64,000 nucleotides of DNA from Micavibrio sp. UBA7689 (lineage in GTDB: Bacteria; Pseudomonadota; Alphaproteobacteria; Micavibrionales; Micavibrionaceae): positions 142,383-206,382 of the forward strand of contig DLGR01000045.1 in the NCBI GenBank assembly GCA_002482805.1. Direction: 5' to 3'. Below are positions 53,046 through 60,598 of this stretch, piece by piece; the stretch's first letter is position 1, and each line of letters starts with the position of its first letter. The position numbers were made by a program, and so were the translations under genes. A model generated the notes under the pieces. It searched no databases and was not told the origin of the DNA. It saw only the letters and a list, made by a program, of their open reading frames with translations.

Positions 53046-53893
53046 TAAAGCTTGAAATCGGCTTCCGGCCACGCGAGCAAATTCTCGTATTTGTGGTCGG
53101 GGTTGTATTCTTCCAGATGCGGCTTTTCACAACTGCGCATGATGCCGTGGAAGCTGTAATCCCGCGGAAAATATCTGTATAGATCTTCGAGCGTTTCAAA
53201 ATCCTTGCGGGACAGATCGCCCAATTCAAACACCACGGCGGGTTTGTGCGCGGCGATCGTGTCGTGCAAACCGCGCAGCACATATTGTTCGAAGCCTTCC
53301 GTGTCGATTTTCAACAAAGTCGGTTTGATGCCGAGCTCGCCCACCACATCGTCGCCTTTGCGCACTTCCAATGTGATCGGTTTGCCCACGTTTTCCGCTT
53401 CGGGCATGAAAGAGCCGCAGCCGAGGTTTTTCTTTACGGGCGGGAAATAAGGGAGTTGCGCCGATACATCGCTGAGACCGAACGGTAAAACCTGCACATG
53501 GCCGAAATCATTGAGCGCAAGATTCTTGAGTGCCTCGTCACGAACCTTGCTCCACGGCTCGAAGCCATAGGCATAACGTGCCTTGCTGGCCACCGCGATC
53601 AGATGCTGGCCGATATTGGTGCCGATATCCAGATAAACGGGGTCCATGCCTTGGGCGGCCTGATATTCCATGATGTCACGCATGAGTCGGAGCGTGGCGG
53701 GCTCGTGCGCGCCGTAATAAAATATCTTATCGTCCTGATGGCTTCCGGTTTCCCCTTCAAAAAGGGCATCAAACACTTTAATCTTGAAGCGCGTGCCGGG
53801 CTGCGGGGAGCCGATAAACTTCCCGACCTTCTTGCGAAGCCGCAAGGGCAGGGCTTGGTTGCGCATGAATTTCAAAAGCATCGGGTTCGTCAT
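53042..53893 (-). CDS. FkbM family methyltransferase
   Basis: SAM-dependent methyltransferase of 283 residues. The FkbM fold is seen in VYLDIGTNIGQHLIAVASKA (motif I), YGFEPWSKVRDEALKNLALN, and LGIKPTLLKIDTEGFEQYVL (the Lys-x-Asp-x-Glu-Gly-x-Glu signature), with AHKPAVVFELGD following. FkbM enzymes O-methylate sugars or lipids; the substrate is not deducible. It is convergent with the alcohol dehydrogenase and divergent from the membrane protein gene at 53926. Confidence 0.88.
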   Translation of the reverse strand: MTNPMLLKFMRNQALPLRLRKKVGKFIGSPQPGTRFKIKVFDALFEGETGSHQDDKIFYYGAHEPATLRLMRDIMEYQAAQGMDPVYLDIGTNIGQHLIAVASKARYAYGFEPWSKVRDEALKNLALNDFGHVQVLPFGLSDVSAQLPYFPPVKKNLGCGSFMPEAENVGKPITLEVRKGDDVVGELGIKPTLLKIDTEGFEQYVLRGLHDTIAAHKPAVVFELGDLSRKDFETLEDLYRYFPRDYSFHGIMRSCEKPHLEEYNPDHKYENLLAWPEADFKLY

Positions 53894-53925
53894 AGGGCGT
53901 ACTCATAACGGAAAAGGGATAAAAA

Positions 53926-54630
53926 GTGAAGGGCGCTGAAAGTCGGACATTACCGGTCTTTTTGTGGGGGGTTGTTCCCTTGGCGATCATACTTATCCAG
54001 ATTTTCATCGAAATGCTCACGCCGCCCGCATACATCGCCCCCATGCACACCGAAGGCGGCCCCCACGAAGCTCTCCAGTTCATCATCATATCGCTGTGCG
54101 TGCCTCTGGCCGCCTATATGGCGTGCAAAGTGGAAGGTCTGTATCTCAAGCTTTGGCTCGGCGCCTGCGCGCTGGGCTGTTTTTATATCGCGGGTGAGGA
54201 AGTAAGCTGGGGCCAGCATATATTCGGTTGGGTCACACCCGAATTCTGGAGTGCGGTCAACGACCAGAACGAAACCAACCTGCACAACACTTCCTCGTGG
54301 CTCGATCAGAAACCAAGGCTGCTTCTTTTCCTGGGTTGCGTGGTCGGCGGCATCGTTATTCCCGCCCTGCGCCGCTGGAAACCGGAAAGCCTGCCCGCGA
54401 AATTCGTGGCTTTGTATCCGTCCGATCTTTTGCTTCCCGCCGCGCTCGGCGTTTTATTGCCCTATACAGTTCAGGAAATTGCCGAGCATTTCTATAACGG
54501 AGGGGTTTTTCACCGTGTGAGCGAGGTGCAGGAACTCTACATTTACTATTTTATTTTTCTGTATCTGATTGATTTTAAATCACGGATTCTCTCAAGGGAA
54601 TCTTATGAAAAACAGCAATTGCAACATTAA
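53926..54630 (+). CDS. conserved multi-pass membrane protein of unknown function
   Basis: Inner-membrane protein of 234 residues with about six hydrophobic helices (VFLWGVVPLAIILIQIFIEM, LKLWLGACALGCFYIAGEEV, LLLFLGCVVGGIVIPALR, LLLPAALGVLLPYTVQEI). A polar conserved loop EEVSWGQHIFGWVTPEFW followed by NDQNETNLHNTSSW lies between helices. I recognise this loop from unannotated bacterial membrane proteins, but no function is known to me. The acidic pair at the membrane face and the Asn/His cluster look like a functional site. It is divergent from the FkbM gene (32-base gap). Confidence 0.7.
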   Translation: MKGAESRTLPVFLWGVVPLAIILIQIFIEMLTPPAYIAPMHTEGGPHEALQFIIISLCVPLAAYMACKVEGLYLKLWLGACALGCFYIAGEEVSWGQHIFGWVTPEFWSAVNDQNETNLHNTSSWLDQKPRLLLFLGCVVGGIVIPALRRWKPESLPAKFVALYPSDLLLPAALGVLLPYTVQEIAEHFYNGGVFHRVSEVQELYIYYFIFLYLIDFKSRILSRESYEKQQLQH

Positions 54631-54815
54631 GTTATTAAGATTAAAAGGTTTTTATAAGTCTTCTGTAAATTATATATTGCTTTTTCATTTAATTTCGTAT
54701 TTACTCATATTCACTTTCGTACATAGCGGTGAGGGAACCAACTACGGGTGTCAGAGCCAATCTTATGCAGGCATTGTGTCTGTGTGAGTCGGGCCATTCG
54801 GGGAGTACTAGTGAT

Positions 54816-55358
54816 ATGGGTCGCTTCGATACGATGAATATTTTATGGCCACCGGCCGGATGGAATCAGTTCAGATCCATCCAGTACTCGTCGGGGCAAG
54901 CGCTCGCCAAGGATATCGGTAAGGCCCGTATATTCGGTCTGCAATTCCGGATAGATTCCGTCCCCCTTTTCAAAAACGAAACGAAACTGTTCCGCCACGA
55001 TATTGTGATCGACGGCTGGGAATATTCGATTCTGAATGAAAGCATCGAATATCCGGTACTCTCGTTCTCGATCATGGACAAATTCGACATGGCTCTGCCG
55101 CGCGAATGTTTCATTGCGGATATCCGTTCCTATGACACGCACGTGCCGCATACGCGCCGCTCCGCCAATCGGGCGGTCAGTGCGGCCCTGTTCATCATGA
55201 AGCAGATTGAAAACGGCAACGTGCCGGACATCAACCGTGTCTTGCGAATTTATAAGCTTCACCCCAATCAGGTGCCGATCTACAGCTCTGAAAAGCTGCT
55301 GACCGAACAATTGAAGCAGGCCTTCGCGGAAACCCGCCACAAAGACGCCGGCGTTTAA
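54816..55358 (+). CDS. unknown protein, PAS-like in appearance
   Basis: Unrecognised soluble protein of about 180 residues from the ATG at 54816 (MGRFDTMNILWPPAGWNQFR), which has GGGGAG upstream. An upstream frame to 54729 is open but lacks a good start. It has a mixed alpha/beta first half (ARIFGLQFRIDSVPLFKNET, WEYSILNESIEYPVLSFSIM) and a helical second half (NRAVSAALFIMKQIENGN, LLTEQLKQAFAETRH). A small sensory or binding domain is possible. The 185 bases before it are AT-rich. No function is claimed. Confidence 0.55.
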   Translation: MGRFDTMNILWPPAGWNQFRSIQYSSGQALAKDIGKARIFGLQFRIDSVPLFKNETKLFRHDIVIDGWEYSILNESIEYPVLSFSIMDKFDMALPRECFIADIRSYDTHVPHTRRSANRAVSAALFIMKQIENGNVPDINRVLRIYKLHPNQVPIYSSEKLLTEQLKQAFAETRHKDAGV

Positions 55359-55474
55359 GCCCTAAAACTAGTTAATGTACGCGCCTCCCTTCTGAATATA
55401 TTGAAGGGGACGGTATTTTCGTGTATCTTTGTCATAACTTAAAAACAATAAAAGACGAAATACAGGGTGATCTA

Positions 55475-56563
55475 ATGTCCTTGCGCGGATTTATAACGGG
55501 CGCCGGTTGCGGCGATATACAACGCATCGATTTCAACGAAATTTTTGGCAACGATAATGCGACCGCGCAAGATATTGCCGCCGCCCGCGAACTTCTCGCA
55601 CGCATCCATGGCGGTCTGTATTGCAGGACTTTTCCGATTGCCTCCGAACGCGAAGAGCTCACCGAATGGTTTGACCGTCTGTCCGATGGCGAGTCCAACC
55701 AATCCATCCAGTTCTTTTCCGTCTACGGCAAAAATCTGGAAGACGCGGAACGCGCCGAAATCATCGGCCTGATCGTATCCGAATATTTCAAAGGGCAGGG
55801 CTGCGGCATCATCTGCTATGTCATCCGCGAAAAATCCTATGAAGATATTCTGCCTGCGAAAATCATGTGTGACCGCCATGAAATCCTCATGCGTGAAGTG
55901 TGCCGGCGCGTTGACGGGCATCCGTTGAAGGCTATTTTCTGGGAAGCGAACGATTACCGTGCGCTCATGATCAAAGCGATTGAAAAAAGCGATATGATGG
56001 GATCGGCCGCCAAAAATATCTGTATGAACTACATCAAATCCGCATTCGATGCGGGCGAAGAACTTTCCTTGAAAGACATCGCCGACTTTGAAAACACCTA
56101 TTTCATTCTCCACGGTAAGGAATACTGGCGCAATCTGGATTGTATGGACCCCAGAAAACGCGCGCGCCACATTGAAAAAGTCTATGGCGCAAGAAGGCTG
56201 GGATTCTACTACGTGCAATCGCCGCTTGGCTGGTACGATACGGTGGAAGAGCGCGAAGCGATGAGCAGCGATTGTATGAATCTGTATATTTACAACGCCG
56301 ATGCATACCCCGATTTCGGCATTCAGGATATCCGCTCTTACATCCGTTTCTTCGCAACGGTGTTCAGCCGCGCTGAATCGTCCGAAGCATTGGGGCTTGC
56401 CGCCGTCGACAAAATGGTCGCGCAGATCGATACGATGGAAGACTGCAATATTTCAATCTGGGCGGATGAGCAACGCGAAGGCGACCGTGCGCTGCTATAC
56501 GGCGAACCGCTTCATGCGGAATACGGGTACCAGCCCGTGCAAGCCGTACAGCGCAGCGCATAG
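55475..56563 (+). CDS. unknown cytoplasmic protein, possibly GNAT-related
   Basis: Unrecognised protein of 362 residues from the ATG at 55475, which has AGGGTGA six bases upstream. Segments IIGLIVSEYFKGQGCGIICY, ILPAKIMCDRHEILMREVCR and PLKAIFWEANDYRALMIKAI recall acetyltransferase-like folds but lack a clear acyl-CoA motif. The C-terminal part has YIYNADAYPDFGIQDIRSYI and an acidic helical end. Nine cysteines are scattered. It is convergent with the XRE gene (9-base gap), and its upstream region has no obvious promoter. Confidence 0.6.
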   Translation: MSLRGFITGAGCGDIQRIDFNEIFGNDNATAQDIAAARELLARIHGGLYCRTFPIASEREELTEWFDRLSDGESNQSIQFFSVYGKNLEDAERAEIIGLIVSEYFKGQGCGIICYVIREKSYEDILPAKIMCDRHEILMREVCRRVDGHPLKAIFWEANDYRALMIKAIEKSDMMGSAAKNICMNYIKSAFDAGEELSLKDIADFENTYFILHGKEYWRNLDCMDPRKRARHIEKVYGARRLGFYYVQSPLGWYDTVEEREAMSSDCMNLYIYNADAYPDFGIQDIRSYIRFFATVFSRAESSEALGLAAVDKMVAQIDTMEDCNISIWADEQREGDRALLYGEPLHAEYGYQPVQAVQRSA

Positions 56564-56572
56564 TTTAAATAT

Positions 56573-57241
56573 CTATGGTTTCCACTTTATAAGTTTAGTG
56601 GTCTTGTCTTTGGAAAAGGCTTTTCCCACATTCCAGAAATATTCAAATTCTGCTCTTTTTGCCGATGCCATCGCTGTAGACTTAATTAATATAATTTTGC
56701 GAGCCTGCCACAAAATATAGGAAACCCTGTTGCCGTATATTTGGTAACTTACTCCATCGAAACATGAGGTGGGTAAAGTGCGGTAGAGTTCAGGCTTGTT
56801 GGTGATATAATCAATGTTTTCGGGCACCAATATACGTTCTTTGAATTTGAGGCTATCACGCTTTTCGATGTATAGGTGGTTTGTGGTACCGCCGTAAACC
56901 ATCCATGAACGTTCATCGCAAGACCATTGAAGAATCTCATCATCGCTACCGCGCAACACCGAAAAAATATCGTTGTCGTAAATTTCTAGCCAATCCTCAC
57001 CTTCGATGATTTCAGTTTCCACATCTGGCCTGCGAAGCTGGACACCTGATATATCAATAAAATCAACACCCGCAGAATTCAATGCATTCTCGATTGCATT
57101 AAGTGTTTCTTTGCGTGGGCTGGTTAGTCCGCGTTCGATATTATTGATCGCCGGCAACGACAAATCCGCCGCGCGCGCCAGCGCCTCCTGGGACCATCCC
57201 AGAAGGGCGCGGGCTGCTTTTATCTGTGCGAGTGATATCAA
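56573..57241 (-). CDS. XRE-family transcriptional regulator with unknown C-terminal domain
   Basis: DNA-binding protein of 222 residues. The N-terminal Cro/C1 helix-turn-helix (residues 1-55) is ARALLGWSQEALARAADLSL, PAINNIERGLTSPRKETL. It is followed by a domain of about 160 residues with many aromatic residues (WLEIYDNDIFSVLRGSDDEI, MVYGGTTNHLYIEKRDSLKF) that may bind a ligand or partner. The start overlaps the stop of the small exported protein gene (ATGA), so the pair is one transcript. The promoter upstream of the pair has an inverted repeat that is a natural target for this regulator. Confidence 0.82.
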   Translation of the reverse strand: MISLAQIKAARALLGWSQEALARAADLSLPAINNIERGLTSPRKETLNAIENALNSAGVDFIDISGVQLRRPDVETEIIEGEDWLEIYDNDIFSVLRGSDDEILQWSCDERSWMVYGGTTNHLYIEKRDSLKFKERILVPENIDYITNKPELYRTLPTSCFDGVSYQIYGNRVSYILWQARKIILIKSTAMASAKRAEFEYFWNVGKAFSKDKTTKLIKWKP

Positions 57242-57552
57242 GGCGAAACTTCCGCATAGTAAATTTTGGACATTAAGGTTCTTCCTGCTTCATTTTGTGC
57301 AACATAGTCTTGCGCGGTTTTTTGTGAAACCTGATCGTTAAAATATCCGCGCCAGAATGTGTCTTTGCCCGCTTCACGCTGGTCCTGGAATTTTTGAAGG
57401 CTTTCCACCAATACGTCTTTTTCAACGGCAGTAATTTCGGGTTGGGGTGCAGACGGAGTGGAAACATTCATACCGCCAACAAACCCTGCGGCAAGGAAGG
57501 CAGCTGCAACCATAGGCAATTTTACAATATTTACAAATTTATTCAATGACAT
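57238..57552 (-). CDS. small exported protein paired with the XRE regulator
   Basis: Unrecognised protein of 104 residues, with a hydrophobic N-terminal segment (VKLPMVAAAFLAAGFVGGMN, about 10-29) that could be a signal peptide or anchor. A short charged domain follows (DVLVESLQKFQDQREAGKDT, FWRGYFNDQVSQKTAQDYVA). AAGGAG is seven bases before the ATG. Its stop overlaps the regulator start. The pairing of a small membrane or exported protein with an XRE repressor is reminiscent of toxin-antitoxin or stress modules, but nothing in the sequence proves it. Confidence 0.65.
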   Translation of the reverse strand: MSLNKFVNIVKLPMVAAAFLAAGFVGGMNVSTPSAPQPEITAVEKDVLVESLQKFQDQREAGKDTFWRGYFNDQVSQKTAQDYVAQNEAGRTLMSKIYYAEVSP

Positions 57553-57593
57553 AGCGTACTCCTTGGTTCAAATACAAATTAAACATTAAGGAA

Positions 57594-57622
57594 ACTATAT
57601 ACATAATAAGTATGTAAATCAA
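57594..57622 (-). promoter_or_regulatory. promoter and operator of the small protein/XRE operon
   Basis: On the minus strand TTGATT (57622-57617), a 17-base spacer, then TATAGT (57599-57594). The spacer itself is the inverted repeat TACATA-CTTAT-TATGTA (57616-57600), ideally placed for repression by the encoded XRE regulator. A further TATACATA lies at 57631-57638. Confidence 0.6.
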
Positions 57623-57647
57623 GTGTTATTTATACATATTTCAGAAA

Positions 57648-58538
57648 TTAATTTTTTCGCATCAGCATGGTCATCCACTCGCCTTGCGGGAATTCTCCCG
57701 CGAGTTTCAAACCGTGCGCTTCATAGGCCGCGATAACGCGCGAAGCTTGTTCCTTCAGCGTCCCCGATAAAATCAAGTAACCGCCGTCGGCAAGGGCTTT
57801 GGATTGTTCCGCTGCCATATCAATGAGGGGCGCGGCAAGGATGTTTGCGATGATAAAATCATAGGGCGCGTCGTCCCATACGGGGCTTTGCGCATCGTAT
57901 CCTTCGGATTGATACGTGTTCACGCTGAAAATCTCGTTGGATGCCAGATGGCGCTGGGTGACGATCACGCATTCGGGATCGTTGTCCGCGGCGAACACCG
58001 GAACGTCGGGCCAGAGCTTTGCGGCGGCGGCGGCGAGGATACCTGACCCGCATCCCATATCGAGAATATTGCGCGGTAAAAATCCGGAATTTTTCACATG
58101 CTCGATCGCCAGAATGCATTGTGCGGTCGTGCCGTGTTCGCCCGATCCGAACGCGGTCGCGGCTTCGATCAACAACGGAATTTGTCCCGCAGGGGCCGCA
58201 CCCTCGTAATGCGATCCGTATATGAAGAAAGACCCCACGGTGAACGGGGGAAGGGCGAGATAACTTTCCGCCAGCCAGTCGCGGTCTTCCAGAGGTTCGA
58301 TCGACATGCTGAAATCGGCGCCTTGTTTGAATTGGTCAACCGCCCATTCAATTTGGGAATAGGCAAACTCCTCGTCCGGCTCTTGGTCGAACGTCCAAAG
58401 GAAATCCCATTCATCGCCGTTCTTCTTGCAGGAGAATGAGAGCGCGTTGTCTTCGAAGATCGCGGAAAAAAGACCGGCCTGATCGTCGTTCAGGCCGGCT
58501 TTTATGTTCAGTGCGAGTGTAAAATGCGAGGCGATAAT
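57648..58538 (-). CDS. prmA: ribosomal protein L11 methyltransferase, apparent ATT start
   Basis: Trimethylates ribosomal protein L11. From the ATT at 58538 the protein is 296 residues, the normal PrmA length. From the first ATG (58307) only 219 remain and the N-terminal L11-recognition domain is lost. In frame upstream there is no ATG, GTG or TTG before the FYDLN gene stop, yet the sequence (HFTLALNIKAGLNDDQAGLF, CKKNGDEWDFLWTFDQEPDE) reads like a genuine PrmA N-domain. GAGGA lies about nine bases before ATT. The SAM domain is intact: PLLIEAATAFGSGEHGTTAQ, LDMGCGSGILAAAAAKLW and FIIANILAAPLIDMA. ATC or ATA codons beside the ATT are alternatives. Confidence 0.75.
   Translation of the reverse strand: MIASHFTLALNIKAGLNDDQAGLFSAIFEDNALSFSCKKNGDEWDFLWTFDQEPDEEFAYSQIEWAVDQFKQGADFSMSIEPLEDRDWLAESYLALPPFTVGSFFIYGSHYEGAAPAGQIPLLIEAATAFGSGEHGTTAQCILAIEHVKNSGFLPRNILDMGCGSGILAAAAAKLWPDVPVFAADNDPECVIVTQRHLASNEIFSVNTYQSEGYDAQSPVWDDAPYDFIIANILAAPLIDMAAEQSKALADGGYLILSGTLKEQASRVIAAYEAHGLKLAGEFPQGEWMTMLMRKN
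58466..58499 (-). terminator. terminator hairpin inside the 5' coding region of prmA
   Basis: GCCGGCCTGA / TCAGGCCGGT with loop ACGACGA, followed on the minus strand by CTTTTTT. It is the natural terminator for the FYDLN gene that ends at 58541 and lies over prmA codons 14-25 if the ATT start is used. Confidence 0.8.
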
Positions 58539-58540
58539 GA

Positions 58541-58921
58541 TTATTTTTCCTCGTCTTCGGCGATGTCTTCTTCGATATCGTCGTCTTCGACATCGTCCAG
58601 ATCATCATCGATGGTCAGATCGTCATCCAGCGGGATTTCGTCTTCATCGGCATCATCGTCATCTTCGGCGATTTCTTCTAGGCTGACGGTTTCCTCGTCT
58701 GCTTCGACTTCTTCTGTCTCGACAACGGCCTCTTCGACAACGGCTTCTATTTCTTCTTCGGCGTCGGCGACATCGCTCAAACGGCCGCGACGGGCTTTGA
58801 CTTTGATCTCGCCCGTGAATTCCGTATTACAGGAAGGGCAGATGATGGGTTTTTTGCTCAGATCGTAAAAGCGAGCGCCGCAGCTCATGCAGATACGTTT
58901 TAATCCTTTAGGGTCAGCCAA
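58541..58921 (-). CDS. FYDLN-acid-domain protein (TIGR02300 family)
   Basis: Small protein of 126 residues. The N-terminal zinc-ribbon-like part has GLKRICMSCGARFYDLSKKP (first Cys pair and the FYDLN-type motif) and IICPSCNTEFTGEI (second Cys pair). From residue 55 it becomes an almost uninterrupted Asp/Glu tail. The family is found mainly in Alphaproteobacteria and its role is unknown. The acidic tail suggests a nucleic-acid mimic or a protein partner of basic ribosomal proteins. It is immediately upstream of prmA. Confidence 0.93.
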   Translation of the reverse strand: MADPKGLKRICMSCGARFYDLSKKPIICPSCNTEFTGEIKVKARRGRLSDVADAEEEIEAVVEEAVVETEEVEADEETVSLEEIAEDDDDADEDEIPLDDDLTIDDDLDDVEDDDIEEDIAEDEEK

Positions 58922-59132
58922 AATTGCCTCCGGGGCGTTATTCTTGTTGTTTGGGTAAGCGAGTTCTTAGGTGCCTGATTTTACATGGTGTGTCAAAGCA
59001 AAATTGCACCCCGCAATACCCTCCATGGTAACCCCCTTGAAACGGGTGGACGGACCCCCCATTTATCTATTAAGGTATTAAGAGTATTGCAGTTTTTGTG
59101 CGGTACAATGAAGGTCTCAGGAGGAATTTCCC

Positions 59133-60266
59133 ATGCAAAAACCGGTTGTCATTTGCGGCTTCAAACGCACCCCCTTTCACTTTGCGGGTAAAGGCGCGCT
59201 GGCAGGGGTCCGTCCCGACGACATGGCCGCCGAAGTCATCAAGGCGCTGATTAAAGACACCGGCGTTAATCCTGCGGACATCGAAGATGTTTTGATGGGT
59301 TGCGCCTTCCCCGAAGCCGAACAGGGCTTCAACCTCGGCAAAATCGTCGCGCAACTTGCGGGCCTCCCCAATTCCGTCGCGGGCGCGACTGTAAACCGCT
59401 TCTGCGGCTCCTCCATGACGACCATCCAAATGGCGGCGGGTTATATTCAAATGGACGCGGGCGATGTGTTCATCTGCGCGGGCGTGGAATCCATGACGCG
59501 CATCCCGATGGGCGGCTTTAATCCTATGCCGAACCCGAAACTGGGTGAAATCTATCCGCAGGCTTACATCAATATGGGTGAAACGGCGGAAAATCTTGCC
59601 AAGAAATATTCCGTATCGCGCAAGGAGCAAGAAGAATTCGCCGCGCTTTCCCATCAGAAGGCCGCCAAAGCCCGTGAGGCCGGAAATTTCAAAGATGAAA
59701 TCGTTCCCATTAACGGCGTGACCGAAGACGGCACTATCCGCCCCGAAACCACCGCCGAAGGTCTGGCGGGATTGAAACTCGCTTTTGATGAAAACGGTAC
59801 CGTGACTGCGGGTACGGCATCACCGCTCACCGATGGCGCCGCGGCTGTGCTGGTGACTTCCGAAGAATACGCGAAGAAACACAAACTTCCCATTCTCGCG
59901 CGCATTAAATCTGTCGGTGTTGCCGGCTGCGGCGCGGAGATCATGGGCATCGGTCCCGTGCCTTCTTCGCAAAAGGCATTGCAACGCGCAGGCGTGACGA
60001 TCAAGGATATCGATATCGTTGAACTCAATGAGGCTTTCGCCGCGCAGGGTATTCCCGTTATCAGGGATCTGGGCATCGATGTAAAAAAACTCAATCTCGA
60101 TGGCGGCGCTATCGCCATGGGTCACCCGCTCGGCGCATCCGGCGCGCGCATCGTCGGCAAACTCGCCTCCCTGATGAAACGCGAAAAGAAAAAACTCGGC
60201 CTTGCCACCATGTGTATCGGCGGCGGCCAGGGTGTTGCGATGGTTCTGGAATCCGTAGATGGCTAA
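59133..60266 (+). CDS. acetyl-CoA acyltransferase (thiolase)
   Basis: Thiolase of 377 residues that cleaves 3-ketoacyl-CoA or condenses acetyl-CoA. The nucleophilic Cys is in VNRFCGSSMTTIQMAAGYIQ. The C-terminal catalytic motifs are GGAIAMGHPLGASGARI (His) and TMCIGGGQGVAMVLE (Cys). AGGAGG lies nine bases upstream of the ATG. A 3-hydroxyacyl-CoA dehydrogenase appears 3 kb later, which favours a beta-oxidation (FadA-like) role over biosynthesis. Confidence 0.93.
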   Translation: MQKPVVICGFKRTPFHFAGKGALAGVRPDDMAAEVIKALIKDTGVNPADIEDVLMGCAFPEAEQGFNLGKIVAQLAGLPNSVAGATVNRFCGSSMTTIQMAAGYIQMDAGDVFICAGVESMTRIPMGGFNPMPNPKLGEIYPQAYINMGETAENLAKKYSVSRKEQEEFAALSHQKAAKAREAGNFKDEIVPINGVTEDGTIRPETTAEGLAGLKLAFDENGTVTAGTASPLTDGAAAVLVTSEEYAKKHKLPILARIKSVGVAGCGAEIMGIGPVPSSQKALQRAGVTIKDIDIVELNEAFAAQGIPVIRDLGIDVKKLNLDGGAIAMGHPLGASGARIVGKLASLMKREKKKLGLATMCIGGGQGVAMVLESVDG

Positions 60267-60537
60267 CAGTCTCGAAGATGCGCTGGCGGCCGTTCAGGAA
60301 CGCAACCGCCGCGTTGAAATCGAAAAGGCGTGGGAAACATCCGCCGCCCGCCGCGGCTTCATCGCCGTTGTGACCTATACCACCGCCTATCTCTACATGG
60401 CGTTCGGATTGAACGAGCCTGCGGATGATGCCTTCCTGCACGCCTTCGTTCCGGCAGGTGGTTATATCCTTTCAACCTTCAGCCTTCCGATCATCAAAAA
60501 CCGCTGGATTGCGCGGAAATTCGGCCCTCCCGTCTAA
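60259..60537 (+). CDS. small conserved two-helix membrane protein
   Basis: Inner-membrane protein of 92 residues. A charged N-terminal helix (LAAVQERNRRVEIEKAWETS) precedes two membrane segments (FIAVVTYTTAYLYMAFGL and AFVPAGGYILSTFSLPII). The RNxRVExxKAWETSxxRR pattern is one I recognise from a family of uncharacterised small proteins in bacteria and archaea. Its ATG overlaps the thiolase stop by eight bases, so the two are cotranslated. No function is known to me. Confidence 0.75.
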   Translation: MANSLEDALAAVQERNRRVEIEKAWETSAARRGFIAVVTYTTAYLYMAFGLNEPADDAFLHAFVPAGGYILSTFSLPIIKNRWIARKFGPPV

Positions 60538-60574
60538 AAATATTGCGATTTTATGGAAAGATTGCTATATCGAG

Positions 60575-60598
60575 CCCGTAAATTATACGGGTTTTTTT
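60575..60598 (+). terminator. terminator hairpin directly before the acyltransferase start
   Basis: CCCGTA / TACGGG with loop AATTA and a run of seven T, ending at the base before the ATG at 60599. It ends the thiolase transcript and also occupies the place of a ribosome-binding site for the next gene. Confidence 0.8.

Noticed and set aside
57238..57552. Calling the small protein a toxin
   Set aside because: Only gene pairing and size suggest it; no toxin family motif is visible.
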